NCBI GenBank assembly: GCA_964626065.1
Contig: CAZVDE010000064.1
Location: forward strand, 1 to 7,636
Direction: 5' to 3'
DNA: 7,636 nucleotides
DNA from: UBA3910 sp964626065
GTDB taxonomy: Bacteria > Bacillota > Limnochordia > Darwinibacteriales > Darwinibacteriaceae
In this document: positions 1 to 6,517 of the stretch, piece by piece
Position numbering within the stretch: position 1 is the first letter of the stretch
Layout: each line of letters begins with the position of its first letter
The notes under the pieces: model-generated
What the model saw: the letters and a program-made list of their open reading frames with translations, nothing else
Told to the model about the DNA's origin: nothing
Database searches by the model: none
Translations under genes and position numbers: made by a program

Positions 1-91
1 TTGCGTGGTGTCTCTTTTTTCAAAGTTCGTTTTTAGGGATTACAGGAATGCTCCTGATTATAGTTTATAGTGTTCAAGAGGACCTGCTGCG

Positions 92-595
92 GTGTCCGCT
101 TCTGCCTCAGCCAAGCCTCTGCGCTACTCGCCTTATGAAAAAACGCTCTTTTTGAATACACAAGAGACGCTAGAAGTTTGCTCCCTCCGCTGGGATCGCA
201 ATGATGTCATAAAGGTTGAAAGGGTGGTTTACCCGCCCCTTGTCAACGCCTATTTTCGCGAGAAAGGCCTAGAATACGTAGTACCGCCCCATAAGCCTGG
301 TTGCCCCGCGGCACAGCAGCGGGAAAGCCCGCTCCGTTTTGTCTATCCCCAAGCAAACACCAGGATCTTTGTGCCCAGGGATAAGCATGGCGAATACCAA
401 AAGTTCAACCTGGAAGCAGCGCATAGCCAGAAAGACAGCAGGCTCTTCTGGTACCTGGACAACTCTTACCTCGGCACAACCAATTCCAAACACCAAGTCG
501 ATATCCTTTTGGAAACGGGCTGGCATAATCTCTATGTCATCGACGAGGTGCGCAATGAGCAAATGATCACCTTTTATTCGCAGCGGAGCTCGTAA
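92..595 (+). pseudogene. Penicillin-binding protein 1C, C-terminal fragment (N-terminus lost)
   Basis: The 167 codons resemble only the tail of PbpC-type class A penicillin-binding proteins. After a YEKTLFLNT stretch and a PPHKPGCP segment (about residues 65-73) comes the beta-sandwich BiPBP_C domain, with RLFWYLDNSYLGTT near residues 117-130 and a final YVIDEVRNEQMITF strand. Full-length PbpC has roughly 700-800 residues, with a signal anchor, a glycosyltransferase and a transpeptidase domain that polymerise and cross-link peptidoglycan outside the membrane; none of these is present. The frame is closed upstream by TAG at 68-70, and no good ribosome site precedes the GTG at 92, so this is most likely a decayed remnant. 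A stand-alone domain gene is possible but less likely. It has no evident link to the selenium genes. The 91 bases before it show no gene I can recognise. Recognition is from family knowledge, without a search. Confidence 0.6.
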
Positions 596-907
596 ATGAA
601 ATCTCGCGACCGCTGGGCAGGAACTGGTCCCATTCCGGCGAACCTTTTCACCATCTGACGTGCTAAATGGCCTGTGCTACCGATCCCTATGTGGCGGTGG
701 AAAAGGCGGCAGTCATCATCTTGAGCTGGCTTGGTAGGTTGCTTCCATTAACTTCAATCGGGGAAAAAACAGAAGCGATGGTGAAATTGAGGATGGGCTG
801 CCATGATCTAACCTCTTTTGATTACGGCGGACTGGATTTTGGAAGCAGCGGGGCAGTCGGAAGATGGTTTGGTAGGCAAGTAAATCGGTTTTTATAGGAG
901 TGGGCGA
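596..907. other. Gene-poor stretch between the pbpC remnant and lysR
   Basis: There is no convincing gene here. The longest open frame is ATG 667 to 897 (76 codons, plus strand). It has no ribosome site, resembles no family I know, and runs up to the lysR ribosome site. A 20-codon frame starts directly after the pbpC stop (596-658) and is equally unsupported. No tRNA fold or strong hairpin was seen. The stretch must contain the lysR promoter, but I cannot point to a good -35/-10 pair. It may be decayed coding sequence, as expected beside a truncated gene. Confidence 0.5.
896..900 (+). promoter_or_regulatory. Ribosome binding site of the LysR gene
   Basis: AGGAG lies 7 bases before the ATG at 908. 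This fixes the start and places the helix-turn-helix at the very N-terminus, as usual for LysR proteins. Confidence 0.8.
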
Positions 908-1819
908 ATGGACTTCAGACAGCTGGAATCGTTTGTGGAAATAGTAAAACGCAAGAGTTTTACTAAGGCGGCTAAGAACTTATACCTGGCTCAGCCAACC
1001 TTAACGGGCCACATCCAAGCGTTGGAAGAGGAATTAGGGACCGTTTTGCTTAACCGGACAGGTAGGAGCATTTTTCTGACAGAGGCGGGGGAGATATTAT
1101 ACAATCATGCGGTGAATATCCTCAATATGCGGGAGCAAACCTTTTATTCCTTAAGTGCCTACCAAGGAAAACTCCACGGCGAATTGGCGATAGCGGCCAG
1201 CACCGTGCCCCAAAATTACCTCCTGCCCCAATTGCTAGCCGCATTCAGTCAAGACTATCCTGGCGTTTCCTTTGAGTTGGGGCAGTTTGACAGCCAGGAG
1301 GTCTTGCAGGCGATCATGTCAGGCAGTGCGGATTTTGGTTTTGTAGGCACCGCCACTGCCTATCGCGAATTGGATATGTTAAGGCTTTGTTCCGATAATT
1401 TAATTTTGGTGGCCGCACCTGAAAAGTCCTTCGGGGCTGGAGTAGAAGGAACCCTTACCTGGGAGCAGATCCGGGCTTGTAGGTTCATTTTAAGGGAAGA
1501 AGGCTCCGCAACCGGAGGGGTGTTTCTGGAGGCTTTAGAAAAGAGGGGCATTGATCTGGAGGAGTTGGATGTGGTGGCCCGCATCGAAAATCCCAACACA
1601 ATCAAACAGTGTGTGCGGGAGGGGTTGGGGGTGGCCTTCCTTTCCCAGTGGGTTGTACAGGAAGAAATAAAACAAGGCTTGCTGAAGGGCTATGTTATGG
1701 CAGACCTAGATCTTTCCAGAGATTTTTATTTCATCAGTCACAAGCGGCGGGTTTTGGATCCCCTCTCTCGTGCCTTTAAAGAATTTATTTGCGTTAATTC
1801 TTCTAAAAATTCCCTGTAA
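908..1819 (+). CDS. LysR-family transcriptional regulator, probably of selenium metabolism
   Basis: The 303 residues are the normal LysR length. Residues 1-60 are the winged helix-turn-helix (MDFRQLESFVEIVKRKSFTK, then AAKNLYLAQPTLTGHIQALE), ending in the typical LLNRTGR-LTEAG wing. A linker helix follows, and residues about 90-295 form the periplasmic-binding-protein-like effector domain. LysR proteins act as tetramers on T-N11-A dyads and usually control a nearby divergent or co-localised operon. Here the gene is convergent with the desulfurase-like gene and overlaps its 3' end by 17 bp. The desulfurase/yedE intergenic region contains an ATAG-N7-CTAT dyad. LysR regulators of this sort recur beside selenium genes in Firmicutes, so control of the desulfurase and yedE-selD operons is inferred. 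The effector is unknown; a sulfur- or selenium-containing metabolite is a guess. The family is certain, the role is inferred. Confidence 0.9.
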   Translation: MDFRQLESFVEIVKRKSFTKAAKNLYLAQPTLTGHIQALEEELGTVLLNRTGRSIFLTEAGEILYNHAVNILNMREQTFYSLSAYQGKLHGELAIAASTVPQNYLLPQLLAAFSQDYPGVSFELGQFDSQEVLQAIMSGSADFGFVGTATAYRELDMLRLCSDNLILVAAPEKSFGAGVEGTLTWEQIRACRFILREEGSATGGVFLEALEKRGIDLEELDVVARIENPNTIKQCVREGLGVAFLSQWVVQEEIKQGLLKGYVMADLDLSRDFYFISHKRRVLDPLSRAFKEFICVNSSKNSL

Positions 1820-2960
1820 GGATTGCGTGTACCGCGGAGATCGCTGTGGCGATCTCTTTTTTTGTATTGAAATGGCCAGGTGAAAACCTAACGGTGCCGG
1901 AGGGGAAGGTACCCAGCGTCTTATGGGCTGCCGGCGAACAGTGCAGGCCGCAGCGGGTTTGGATGCCGAAATGCTTATCTAAGAGATAGGCCATTTCGCC
2001 GTTGTCCCGGTCCGTAAAGTTTACCGAGACTACTGCCGTTCGGCCCTGGGTTTCCTGCAGGCCTATAATCTGCACATCCGGCATATTCCCCAATCCCTCT
2101 AAAAGCAGTCCGGCCAGTTCTAGTTCTTGTTCACGAATGGCATCGATACCCATTTGTTTGAGATACTGCAAGGCCGCGTGCAGCCCGGCAATGCCCGGTA
2201 GGTTTAGTGTTCCCGCTTCGAATTTGTCAGGAAGATAGGGCGGCTGTGTCTCTTGTTCCGAGAGGCTGCCTGTTCCGCCTAAGATGAGGGGCTCGATTTG
2301 TTCCGCAAGTTCTTGCTTGATTAAGAAGCCGCCCACCCCTTGGGGTCCAAGCAGGCCCTTATGCCCCGTAAAAGCAAGAGCATCTGCTTTGGTTTTCTCG
2401 AAATCAAGCGGTAAAACGCCCGCAGTTTGGGCTGCATCGATGATGAAGATTAGCCCCTTCTCCGCGCAAATTTGGCCGATTTCTTCAACGGGAACGATCG
2501 TACCGCACACATTTGAAGCGTGGGTAAGTACGACCGCTTTAGTGCGGGGTGTGAGCTGATCCGTTAGGTGTCGCGGAGCAAGCCTGCCCTCGCGGTCGCA
2601 CATGATGCGGGAATACTGTACGCCTCTGGCCTCAAGCTGCTGCAGGGGGCGCATGATTGCATTATGTTCCAAGGAAGAGACCAGGCAGTGATCACCTGGT
2701 TTTAGAAGCCCTTTCAGCAAAAAGTTCAGGCCATACGTCACATTTAGAGTAAAAATGACGTTTTCACTACGGGGGAAATTGAGTAGTTCGCCCAAAAGAT
2801 CCCTAGTTGCAAAGACAGTCTCTTCCGCTGCTAAAGAACCTAGATACCCGCTTCTATTCACGTTACTGCCAATTTCTTCGATAAAGCGCTGCGCCGCAGC
2901 GCCAACGCCCGGCGCCTTAGGATAGGATGTTGCTGCATTATCTAAATAAATCCGAGTCAA
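1803..2960 (-). CDS. Cysteine desulfurase-like PLP enzyme (class V aminotransferase), selenium-cluster type
   Basis: The 385 residues match the NifS/SufS-like class V fold. Visible landmarks are the N-terminal YLDNAATSYPK, SSLEHN with His99 stacking on PLP, DAAQ (Asp175, Gln178), GHKG with the Schiff-base Lys201, and the active-site loop RCGLHC with Cys341 as the probable persulfide/perselenide cysteine. The reaction is removal of S (or Se) from cysteine (or selenocysteine) as an enzyme-bound persulfide (or perselenide) plus alanine. Relatives of this subgroup often sit beside yedE/yedF/selD, so it probably supplies reduced selenium or sulfur to SelD or the small carriers. The start is TTG at 2960-2958, preceded on the minus strand by a GAGGTGG ribosome site about 6 bases away. 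It was originally divergent from yedE; an IS now separates them. The 3' end overlaps lysR tail to tail. The choice between desulfurase and selenocysteine lyase cannot be made from sequence. Confidence 0.9.
   Translation of the reverse strand: MTRIYLDNAATSYPKAPGVGAAAQRFIEEIGSNVNRSGYLGSLAAEETVFATRDLLGELLNFPRSENVIFTLNVTYGLNFLLKGLLKPGDHCLVSSLEHNAIMRPLQQLEARGVQYSRIMCDREGRLAPRHLTDQLTPRTKAVVLTHASNVCGTIVPVEEIGQICAEKGLIFIIDAAQTAGVLPLDFEKTKADALAFTGHKGLLGPQGVGGFLIKQELAEQIEPLILGGTGSLSEQETQPPYLPDKFEAGTLNLPGIAGLHAALQYLKQMGIDAIREQELELAGLLLEGLGNMPDVQIIGLQETQGRTAVVSVNFTDRDNGEMAYLLDKHFGIQTRCGLHCSPAAHKTLGTFPSGTVRFSPGHFNTKKEIATAISAVHAILTGNF
1837..1863 (+). terminator. Intrinsic terminator of the LysR gene, inside the desulfurase coding region
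   Basis: A perfect 8-bp stem, GAGATCGC/GCGATCTC (1837-1844 and 1849-1856), with loop TGTG is followed by seven T (1857-1863). It begins 17 bases after the lysR stop. On the opposite strand the same bases encode the last turn of the desulfurase-like protein (KKEIATAIS), so terminator and codons are superimposed. Confidence 0.9.
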
Positions 2961-2991
2961 AGGGAACCACCTCTCCTCAATTGTATATCAT
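2961..2991. promoter_or_regulatory. Leader of the desulfurase-like gene
   Basis: This short unduplicated part of the old divergent intergenic region carries the minus-strand ribosome site (complement of CCACCTC) and a possible minus-strand -10, TACAAT at 2985-2980. No good -35 is at the right distance, which would suit an activator-dependent promoter. The -10 would give a very short leader, so the promoter call is weak; the ribosome site is solid. Confidence 0.4.
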
Positions 2992-3078
2992 GTGGCCCCG
3001 CCGCAAAGATAGAGTTTCTCAATGGGACAGGCTGCTAGATAGGGAAATGCTATTGTACAAGGGTGCTCAGGTTTGAAT
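2992..3078. repeat. 87-bp direct repeat, left copy (IS target duplication)
   Basis: It is identical over all 87 bases to 5081-5167 and in the same orientation. Identity stops abruptly at both ends (T versus C before, C versus A after). The copies flank the IS1634-like element exactly, so they are read as a target-site duplication. Joining 2991 to 5081 restores a compact divergent desulfurase/yedE intergenic region of about 120 bp. The copy contains the candidate LysR dyad, an AAGGGTG ribosome site and a TTG AAT start that is orphaned here. Confidence 0.9.
3039..3053. promoter_or_regulatory. Candidate LysR-type operator, copy 1
   Basis: ATAGGGAAATGCTAT has arms ATAG/CTAT around 7 bases and fits the T-N11-A pattern bound by LysR-type regulators. 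In the restored pre-insertion locus it lies between the desulfurase and yedE starts, where an activator of both would bind. It is a match to a loose consensus only, without experimental support. Confidence 0.4.
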
Positions 3079-3104
3079 CCTGAGTTTTACAGCAAAAGAA
3101 GTGA

Positions 3105-3149
3105 AAAACAGCCTAGGACCCCGATGTTGAAAGGGTTTTGGGCTGTTTT
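3105..3149 (-). terminator. Probable terminator of the IS1634-type transposase
   Basis: AAAACAGCC (3105-3113) pairs with GGCTGTTTT (3141-3149); an inner ACCC/GGGT pairing may extend the stem. In the transposase direction the stem is followed by a T-rich tract (complement of the A run at 3104-3108 and the A-rich bases before it). T runs also follow on the plus strand, so it may act both ways. It lies about 30 bases past the transposase stop. Confidence 0.65.
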
Positions 3150-3178
3150 GTTTTGTCGCAGAGGTGTAGGGGAAAAGC

Positions 3179-4918
3179 CTACTTTTTCGCGTGAGCCAAA
3201 TGTTTTTTGATGTCACCCAACCGTAATCGTTTTTTGCTGAAATCAATGCCAAGAGCAGCACCGATTGCGTCTGAGATCTCGCTTCTGTAATCGAATAAAT
3301 AAACGTTTTTCTGCTCGTGTGAACAAGAAATCGCATTTAAGCATTCAACGATTCTAGCCGCTGAATAGTTGTGGCCGGTCTTCTTTTCTAGGATGCGTAA
3401 AACGGTCAGGGCGATAAAACAAGTCAAGAAATGGGCGTTAATGTGGTCCTCCAACGTCAGGTAAATCGGCCTTGTTTCTAGAACACCTTTTGTAATTCGG
3501 AAAGTCTCCTCGATTTGCCAAAGCCCGCGGTAGGTTTCAATGACCTCCCAAGCACTCATCTCAAGTTCGCTGGTGACGATCGCATAGTAGCCATCGTATC
3601 GCTCCTCTTCAGCAATCTTTTCTAAATCGAGTGTGGGATGATCCTTGTAATCCAAAATCTCGCCTGTCTTCTCATCGTACTTCACGTTTTGGACGTATTT
3701 AACCGCACCATAGGATGTCGCTCTCAGGTATCTTTGGGGGTTTGCCACTAAATCACAGGACTTTCTTAAAACCTCTTCTCGCTCCGCCCGCGCCTTGTTT
3801 GCATATTTGCGTCCCCAGAATACAACCTGCTTTTCGTAGATGGTTTTTTTGCTCTTCTTTCCGTTCTTGGTGGTCACATTAATCTCTCGTGCGATCCTAC
3901 GGCTTTTCATCTTAAAGTCACAGTCTTCTGTAGCTGCCTTTCCATCGGCACCCACATAGCCCTCTTGTGTTAGTACATACTCCTTAAAGTCATTGGTGCC
4001 GCCTCTGACGGAAAAGCTAAACACATAACCGTTGAAGTTTTTCCCCTTCTCGTTGCCTAGCAGGTAATAAATGTTATCTCCGGTGATGATCCCCTTATCC
4101 GCAACAACAATAATTTTGCCTGTGCCGTAGTTTCTGCGGATTTCCCCCACAACGGGCCTGAAGGTAGCCTTATCCACAGTATTGCCGGGGAATAAATCAT
4201 AGTGCAGGGGAATGCCTTCAGCATCTATGGCTAATCCCATCTGCACGATCGGATCACGCCTGCCCTCTTTGCTTAAACCGTAGCGCCTCAGCTCATCCGG
4301 TTCATCAATTTCAAAGTAGAAGTTAGTGACATCATAGTAGACCGTGCGGGTGTTGCGGCCGTACTTCTCAGTGATCTGCGTGTTCAAATACCTTTGCAGT
4401 TCTTTGGCAATAGCCGAGAAATGGGAAAGTGACCGGTAGACATCCTGCAGTGAGAAGTCAAAACGTTCAAAGTATCTGTCCTTCTCTTCGTAGGCCTTCT
4501 TTTTTGAACCGGGTGACAGCAGCCGAGAGACAACCAGTAGAATCATAATGGAGTTAGTGTTGTATTTGAATTTTTCGTGCCGGGCCTTATTCCTGAAAAA
4601 CCTGTCCAACTCCAGTTCGTGAAAAATCTTTAGGATGCCTGCATAGCCGAAATTTTTCCGACCGTTGCTATCTGGAACCAACTCCTCATCCATTTCAATC
4701 GATAACGTCAACCTATTGAGTTCCTGTTCTTCTTCCGTCATTTGCCGAGCAACCTCTCGAAAGTGGGCAACGGGGTCATCGTACTCTTTTTCCAAAACAT
4801 CTAACCAGCCAAGGGAGCGAACAGTCTTCGATCTTGGCCTACCGTCTTGATCACGATAGGCCTTCTCGATGGAGAGGTAAACCCTACCATCTTTTCTGCG
4901 GGATTGTTTAAGGTTCAC
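3179..4918 (-). CDS. IS1634-family DDE transposase
   Basis: The 579-residue protein, read from GTG 4918, has the expected length and features of IS1634 transposases (IS4-related DDE fold). It opens with NLKQSRRKDGRVYLSI. Catalytic candidates are Asp196 in VYYDVTNFYFE, Asp274 in VVADKGI and Glu470/471 in YRGLWQIEETFR, the last part of a YREK-like signature with a following Lys. A long beta-rich insertion lies between the second Asp and the Glu, as in IS4-like enzymes. The frame can be extended to ATG 4951, but a GGAGG site (complement of 4926-4930) sits 7 bases before the GTG, and family members begin at this point, so GTG is preferred. The enzyme catalyses cut-and-paste movement of the element. 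All three catalytic positions are present and the frame is unbroken, so it may be active. Confidence 0.93.
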   Translation of the reverse strand: MNLKQSRRKDGRVYLSIEKAYRDQDGRPRSKTVRSLGWLDVLEKEYDDPVAHFREVARQMTEEEQELNRLTLSIEMDEELVPDSNGRKNFGYAGILKIFHELELDRFFRNKARHEKFKYNTNSIMILLVVSRLLSPGSKKKAYEEKDRYFERFDFSLQDVYRSLSHFSAIAKELQRYLNTQITEKYGRNTRTVYYDVTNFYFEIDEPDELRRYGLSKEGRRDPIVQMGLAIDAEGIPLHYDLFPGNTVDKATFRPVVGEIRRNYGTGKIIVVADKGIITGDNIYYLLGNEKGKNFNGYVFSFSVRGGTNDFKEYVLTQEGYVGADGKAATEDCDFKMKSRRIAREINVTTKNGKKSKKTIYEKQVVFWGRKYANKARAEREEVLRKSCDLVANPQRYLRATSYGAVKYVQNVKYDEKTGEILDYKDHPTLDLEKIAEEERYDGYYAIVTSELEMSAWEVIETYRGLWQIEETFRITKGVLETRPIYLTLEDHINAHFLTCFIALTVLRILEKKTGHNYSAARIVECLNAISCSHEQKNVYLFDYRSEISDAIGAALGIDFSKKRLRLGDIKKHLAHAKK

Positions 4919-4954
4919 AGCGGCACCTCCACAAGTTGGGGTTCTTACCATTTA

Positions 4955-4963
4955 ATTATATCA
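4955..4963 (-). promoter_or_regulatory. Extended -10 promoter of the transposase
   Basis: On the minus strand TGATATAAT gives a perfect TATAAT with an upstream TGn, an extended -10 that can work without a good -35. None is seen at 17 bases. It lies about 37 bases before the preferred GTG start. Confidence 0.6.
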
Positions 4964-4999
4964 TATATTGCTATACATTACTATACTTAAATGGGCAAA

Positions 5000-5040
5000 A
5001 GAAAAAATAAAAAAAGCCTTGTAAGTACTGTTCTACAAGG
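5000..5040 (-). terminator. Hairpin terminator at the IS right end, minus direction
   Basis: CCTTGTA (5017-5023) pairs with TACAAGG (5034-5040) around a 10-base loop. On the minus strand the stem is followed by C and a long T-rich run (complement of 5000-5015). It stands upstream of the transposase promoter, so it would stop outside transcription from entering the element, a known way to keep transposase low. Confidence 0.7.
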
Positions 5041-5080
5041 ATTTCAATTACCGCATATTCAAATTGGGTGTAAAACTAAC

Positions 5081-5167
5081 GTGGCCCCGCCGCAAAGATA
5101 GAGTTTCTCAATGGGACAGGCTGCTAGATAGGGAAATGCTATTGTACAAGGGTGCTCAGGTTTGAAT
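5081..5167. repeat. 87-bp direct repeat, right copy (IS target duplication)
   Basis: This is the perfect second copy of 2992-3078. It holds everything directly upstream of yedE: the LysR-type dyad, the AAGGGTG ribosome site at 5148-5154 and the first two yedE codons (TTG AAT). The duplication therefore gave yedE back its control region after the insertion. Confidence 0.9.
5128..5142. promoter_or_regulatory. Candidate LysR-type operator, copy 2 (yedE side)
   Basis: This is the same ATAG-N7-CTAT dyad as at 3039-3053. Its right edge is 19 bases before the probable yedE start at 5162. No strong -10/-35 pair was found around it, so the promoter itself is not assigned. Confidence 0.4.
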
Positions 5168-6310
5168 ATAATAACGATGAAGGAATACTTTCACAATATC
5201 TTTTATAAGGGAGAGATTGTTCTGGGCACTAAAAAGGGCATAATCCTCACCGGAGGCTTGGTTGGGCTTTTAGCTGTCATCCTTACCGCTTTTGGTAATC
5301 CGGCCAACATGGGTCTGTGTATCGTCTGTTTTATCAGGGATACAGCCGGTGGGCTGGGTTTTCATCGGGCAGGCGTTGTACAGTACATCAGACCTGAAAT
5401 TATCGGGCTCACACTGGGGGCCTTCTTTATCGCTTTAAGGGGGCAAGAATTTAGCACCCGGGGTGGTTCATCACCCTTTACCCGCTTTATTCTGGGCATG
5501 TTTGTCGTCGTGGGCTCTTTAATGTTTTTGGGCTGCCCCTTGCGGATGGTTCTCCGCTTAGCTGGTGGTGACTTGAACGCACTTTTGGGCCTGGCCGGAT
5601 TTGGTACTGGCATTTGGGTGGGTGTGCAGTTCTTGCACCGGGGTTTTACGCTCAAACGGACCTACTTTTTGCAACGGGGCGAAGGTTATCTTTTTCCGGT
5701 TCTGCAGGTTTGCTTGCTTTTACTTTTGCTTATTAAACCGGCATTTTTGTTCTTTAGCGACGAAGGCCCTGGCGCACTTCGCGCACCATGGCTCCTCGCC
5801 CTGGTCGCGGGCCTAATTATTGGGGCTGCCGCGCAAAGGAGCAGGCTATGCATGGTGGGGGGCATTCGCGATCTGATTATGTTTAAAGACACGCATTTAA
5901 TCAGCGGCTTCGCGGCTGTGTTTGCCGTTGCTTTACTGGGCAATCTGCTCCTTGGCGGTCTGAACATTGGTTTTGCGGACCAGCCGGTGGCCCATGCCGA
6001 TGGGTTATGGAACTTTCTCGGCATGGTTTTGGCCGGGCTTGGTTCCGTGTTTTTGGGCGGCTGCCCTTTACGCCAGATCATTCTAGCCGCTGAGGGAAAT
6101 ACTGATTCCGCGGTTACTTTCATGGGCATGCTGGCGGGCGCCGCAGTTTCCCACAATTTTGGCCTGGCCGCATCTGCTGCCGGCCCCACCGCAAATGGAC
6201 AAATCGCGGTGATTGTTGGTTTAGCGGCAGTTTTACTGATTGGTTTTCTCCATACTGAACGGACTTTAGATGTGAAAATGATGAAGGGGGATGTGCAAAT
6301 TGGCTCCTAA
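5162..6310 (+). CDS. yedE: YedE-type selenium/sulfur transporter-like membrane protein
   Basis: The 382-residue polytopic protein has about ten hydrophobic segments and belongs to the YeeE/YedE (Sulf_transp) family. It shows the family's internal duplication. The first half has GLCIVCFIRD (Cys53, Cys56) and GCPLR (Cys125); the second half has RLCMVGGIRD (Cys230) and GGCPLR (Cys301). YeeE relatives pass thiosulfate inward through conserved cysteines. YedE of selenium clusters is thought to move or deliver a reduced selenium species, but its substrate is unproven. The TTG at 5162 is chosen because AAGGGTG sits 7 bases upstream; the in-frame ATG at 5177 has no ribosome site. The gene overlaps the next one by 11-20 bp, indicating one operon with the two carrier genes. 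An IS lies immediately upstream, but the coding frame is intact. Confidence 0.9.
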   Translation: MNIITMKEYFHNIFYKGEIVLGTKKGIILTGGLVGLLAVILTAFGNPANMGLCIVCFIRDTAGGLGFHRAGVVQYIRPEIIGLTLGAFFIALRGQEFSTRGGSSPFTRFILGMFVVVGSLMFLGCPLRMVLRLAGGDLNALLGLAGFGTGIWVGVQFLHRGFTLKRTYFLQRGEGYLFPVLQVCLLLLLLIKPAFLFFSDEGPGALRAPWLLALVAGLIIGAAAQRSRLCMVGGIRDLIMFKDTHLISGFAAVFAVALLGNLLLGGLNIGFADQPVAHADGLWNFLGMVLAGLGSVFLGGCPLRQIILAAEGNTDSAVTFMGMLAGAAVSHNFGLAASAAGPTANGQIAVIVGLAAVLLIGFLHTERTLDVKMMKGDVQIGS

Positions 6311-6512
6311 AACGGTTGATGCCAGGGGTAGGTCTTGTCCCGAACCGGTGCTTTTAACGAAAAAAGCGCTGCAGGAAAACCCCCAAGGCTTGCAGGTCCT
6401 TGTGCAGGGGAGCACCGCCAGGGATAATGTGAAGAGATTTGCGGAAAATTCGGGCTACAGGGTGACTGTGGATGCGGATGGCGAGGACTTCGTTTTAACT
6501 ATAGATAGGTGA
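6300..6512 (+). CDS. yedF: TusA/SirA-like sulfur or selenium carrier (YedF N-terminal domain only)
   Basis: This is a single TusA-like domain of 70 residues, beginning APKTVDARGRSCPEPVLLTK. The CPEP motif supplies the carrier cysteine (Cys13 from this start). TusA-fold proteins accept a persulfide from a cysteine desulfurase and pass it on; YedF is the version tied to selenium genes. Usual YedF proteins of about 200 residues add a DsrE-like C-terminal domain that is absent here, so the symbol is a loose fit. The ATG at 6291 is in frame but touches the AAGGGGG ribosome site directly, whereas TTG at 6300 lies 9 bases past it, so TTG is preferred. The gene overlaps the end of yedE, and its stop TGA lies within the ribosome site of the next gene, pointing to translational coupling. 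Confidence 0.82.
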   Translation: MAPKTVDARGRSCPEPVLLTKKALQENPQGLQVLVQGSTARDNVKRFAENSGYRVTVDADGEDFVLTIDR

Positions 6513-6517
6513 CTGTC

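Larger units (their letters stand above)
3079..5080 (-). mobile_element. IS1634-type insertion sequence, about 2.0 kb, complete
   Basis: The roughly 2,002 bp between the two 87-bp repeats carry one full transposase gene on the minus strand. The ends are imperfect inverted repeats sharing AGTTTTACA: TGAGTTTTACA starts at 3081, and on the other strand TTAGTTTTACA starts at 5079. The exact outermost one or two bases are ambiguous. The members IS1634 and IS1549 are known for long, variable target duplications, which fits the 87-bp repeats. The element also carries a hairpin at each end that could isolate its transcription from the host's. Intact ends, an open transposase frame and perfect flanking repeats suggest a recent insertion. 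Confidence 0.88.

Noticed and set aside
667..897. A 76-codon open frame as a real gene
   Set aside because: It has no ribosome site and no recognisable family, and it ends just before the lysR ribosome site; it is kept only as part of the gene-poor stretch.
2992..3091. A tRNA gene, because GGTTTGAATCC resembles a T arm and CTCAATG a 7-base anticodon loop
   Set aside because: There is no acceptor stem, no D arm and no GGTTC core. The T-arm likeness spans the junction between target and IS and is missing from the second repeat copy.
4949..4951. ATG at 4951 as the transposase start
   Set aside because: The GGAGG site fits GTG 4918, and family members begin with the NLKQS-like segment; the 11 extra residues look untranslated.
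2992..5167. CRISPR array or composite transposon, from the two long repeats
   Set aside because: There are only two copies 2 kb apart with one transposase between them, and the repeat has no IS coding capacity.
5686..6189. A 167-codon frame antisense to yedE
   Set aside because: It is a Pro/Lys/Ser-rich shadow of a GC-biased membrane gene, without its own ribosome site or known similarity.
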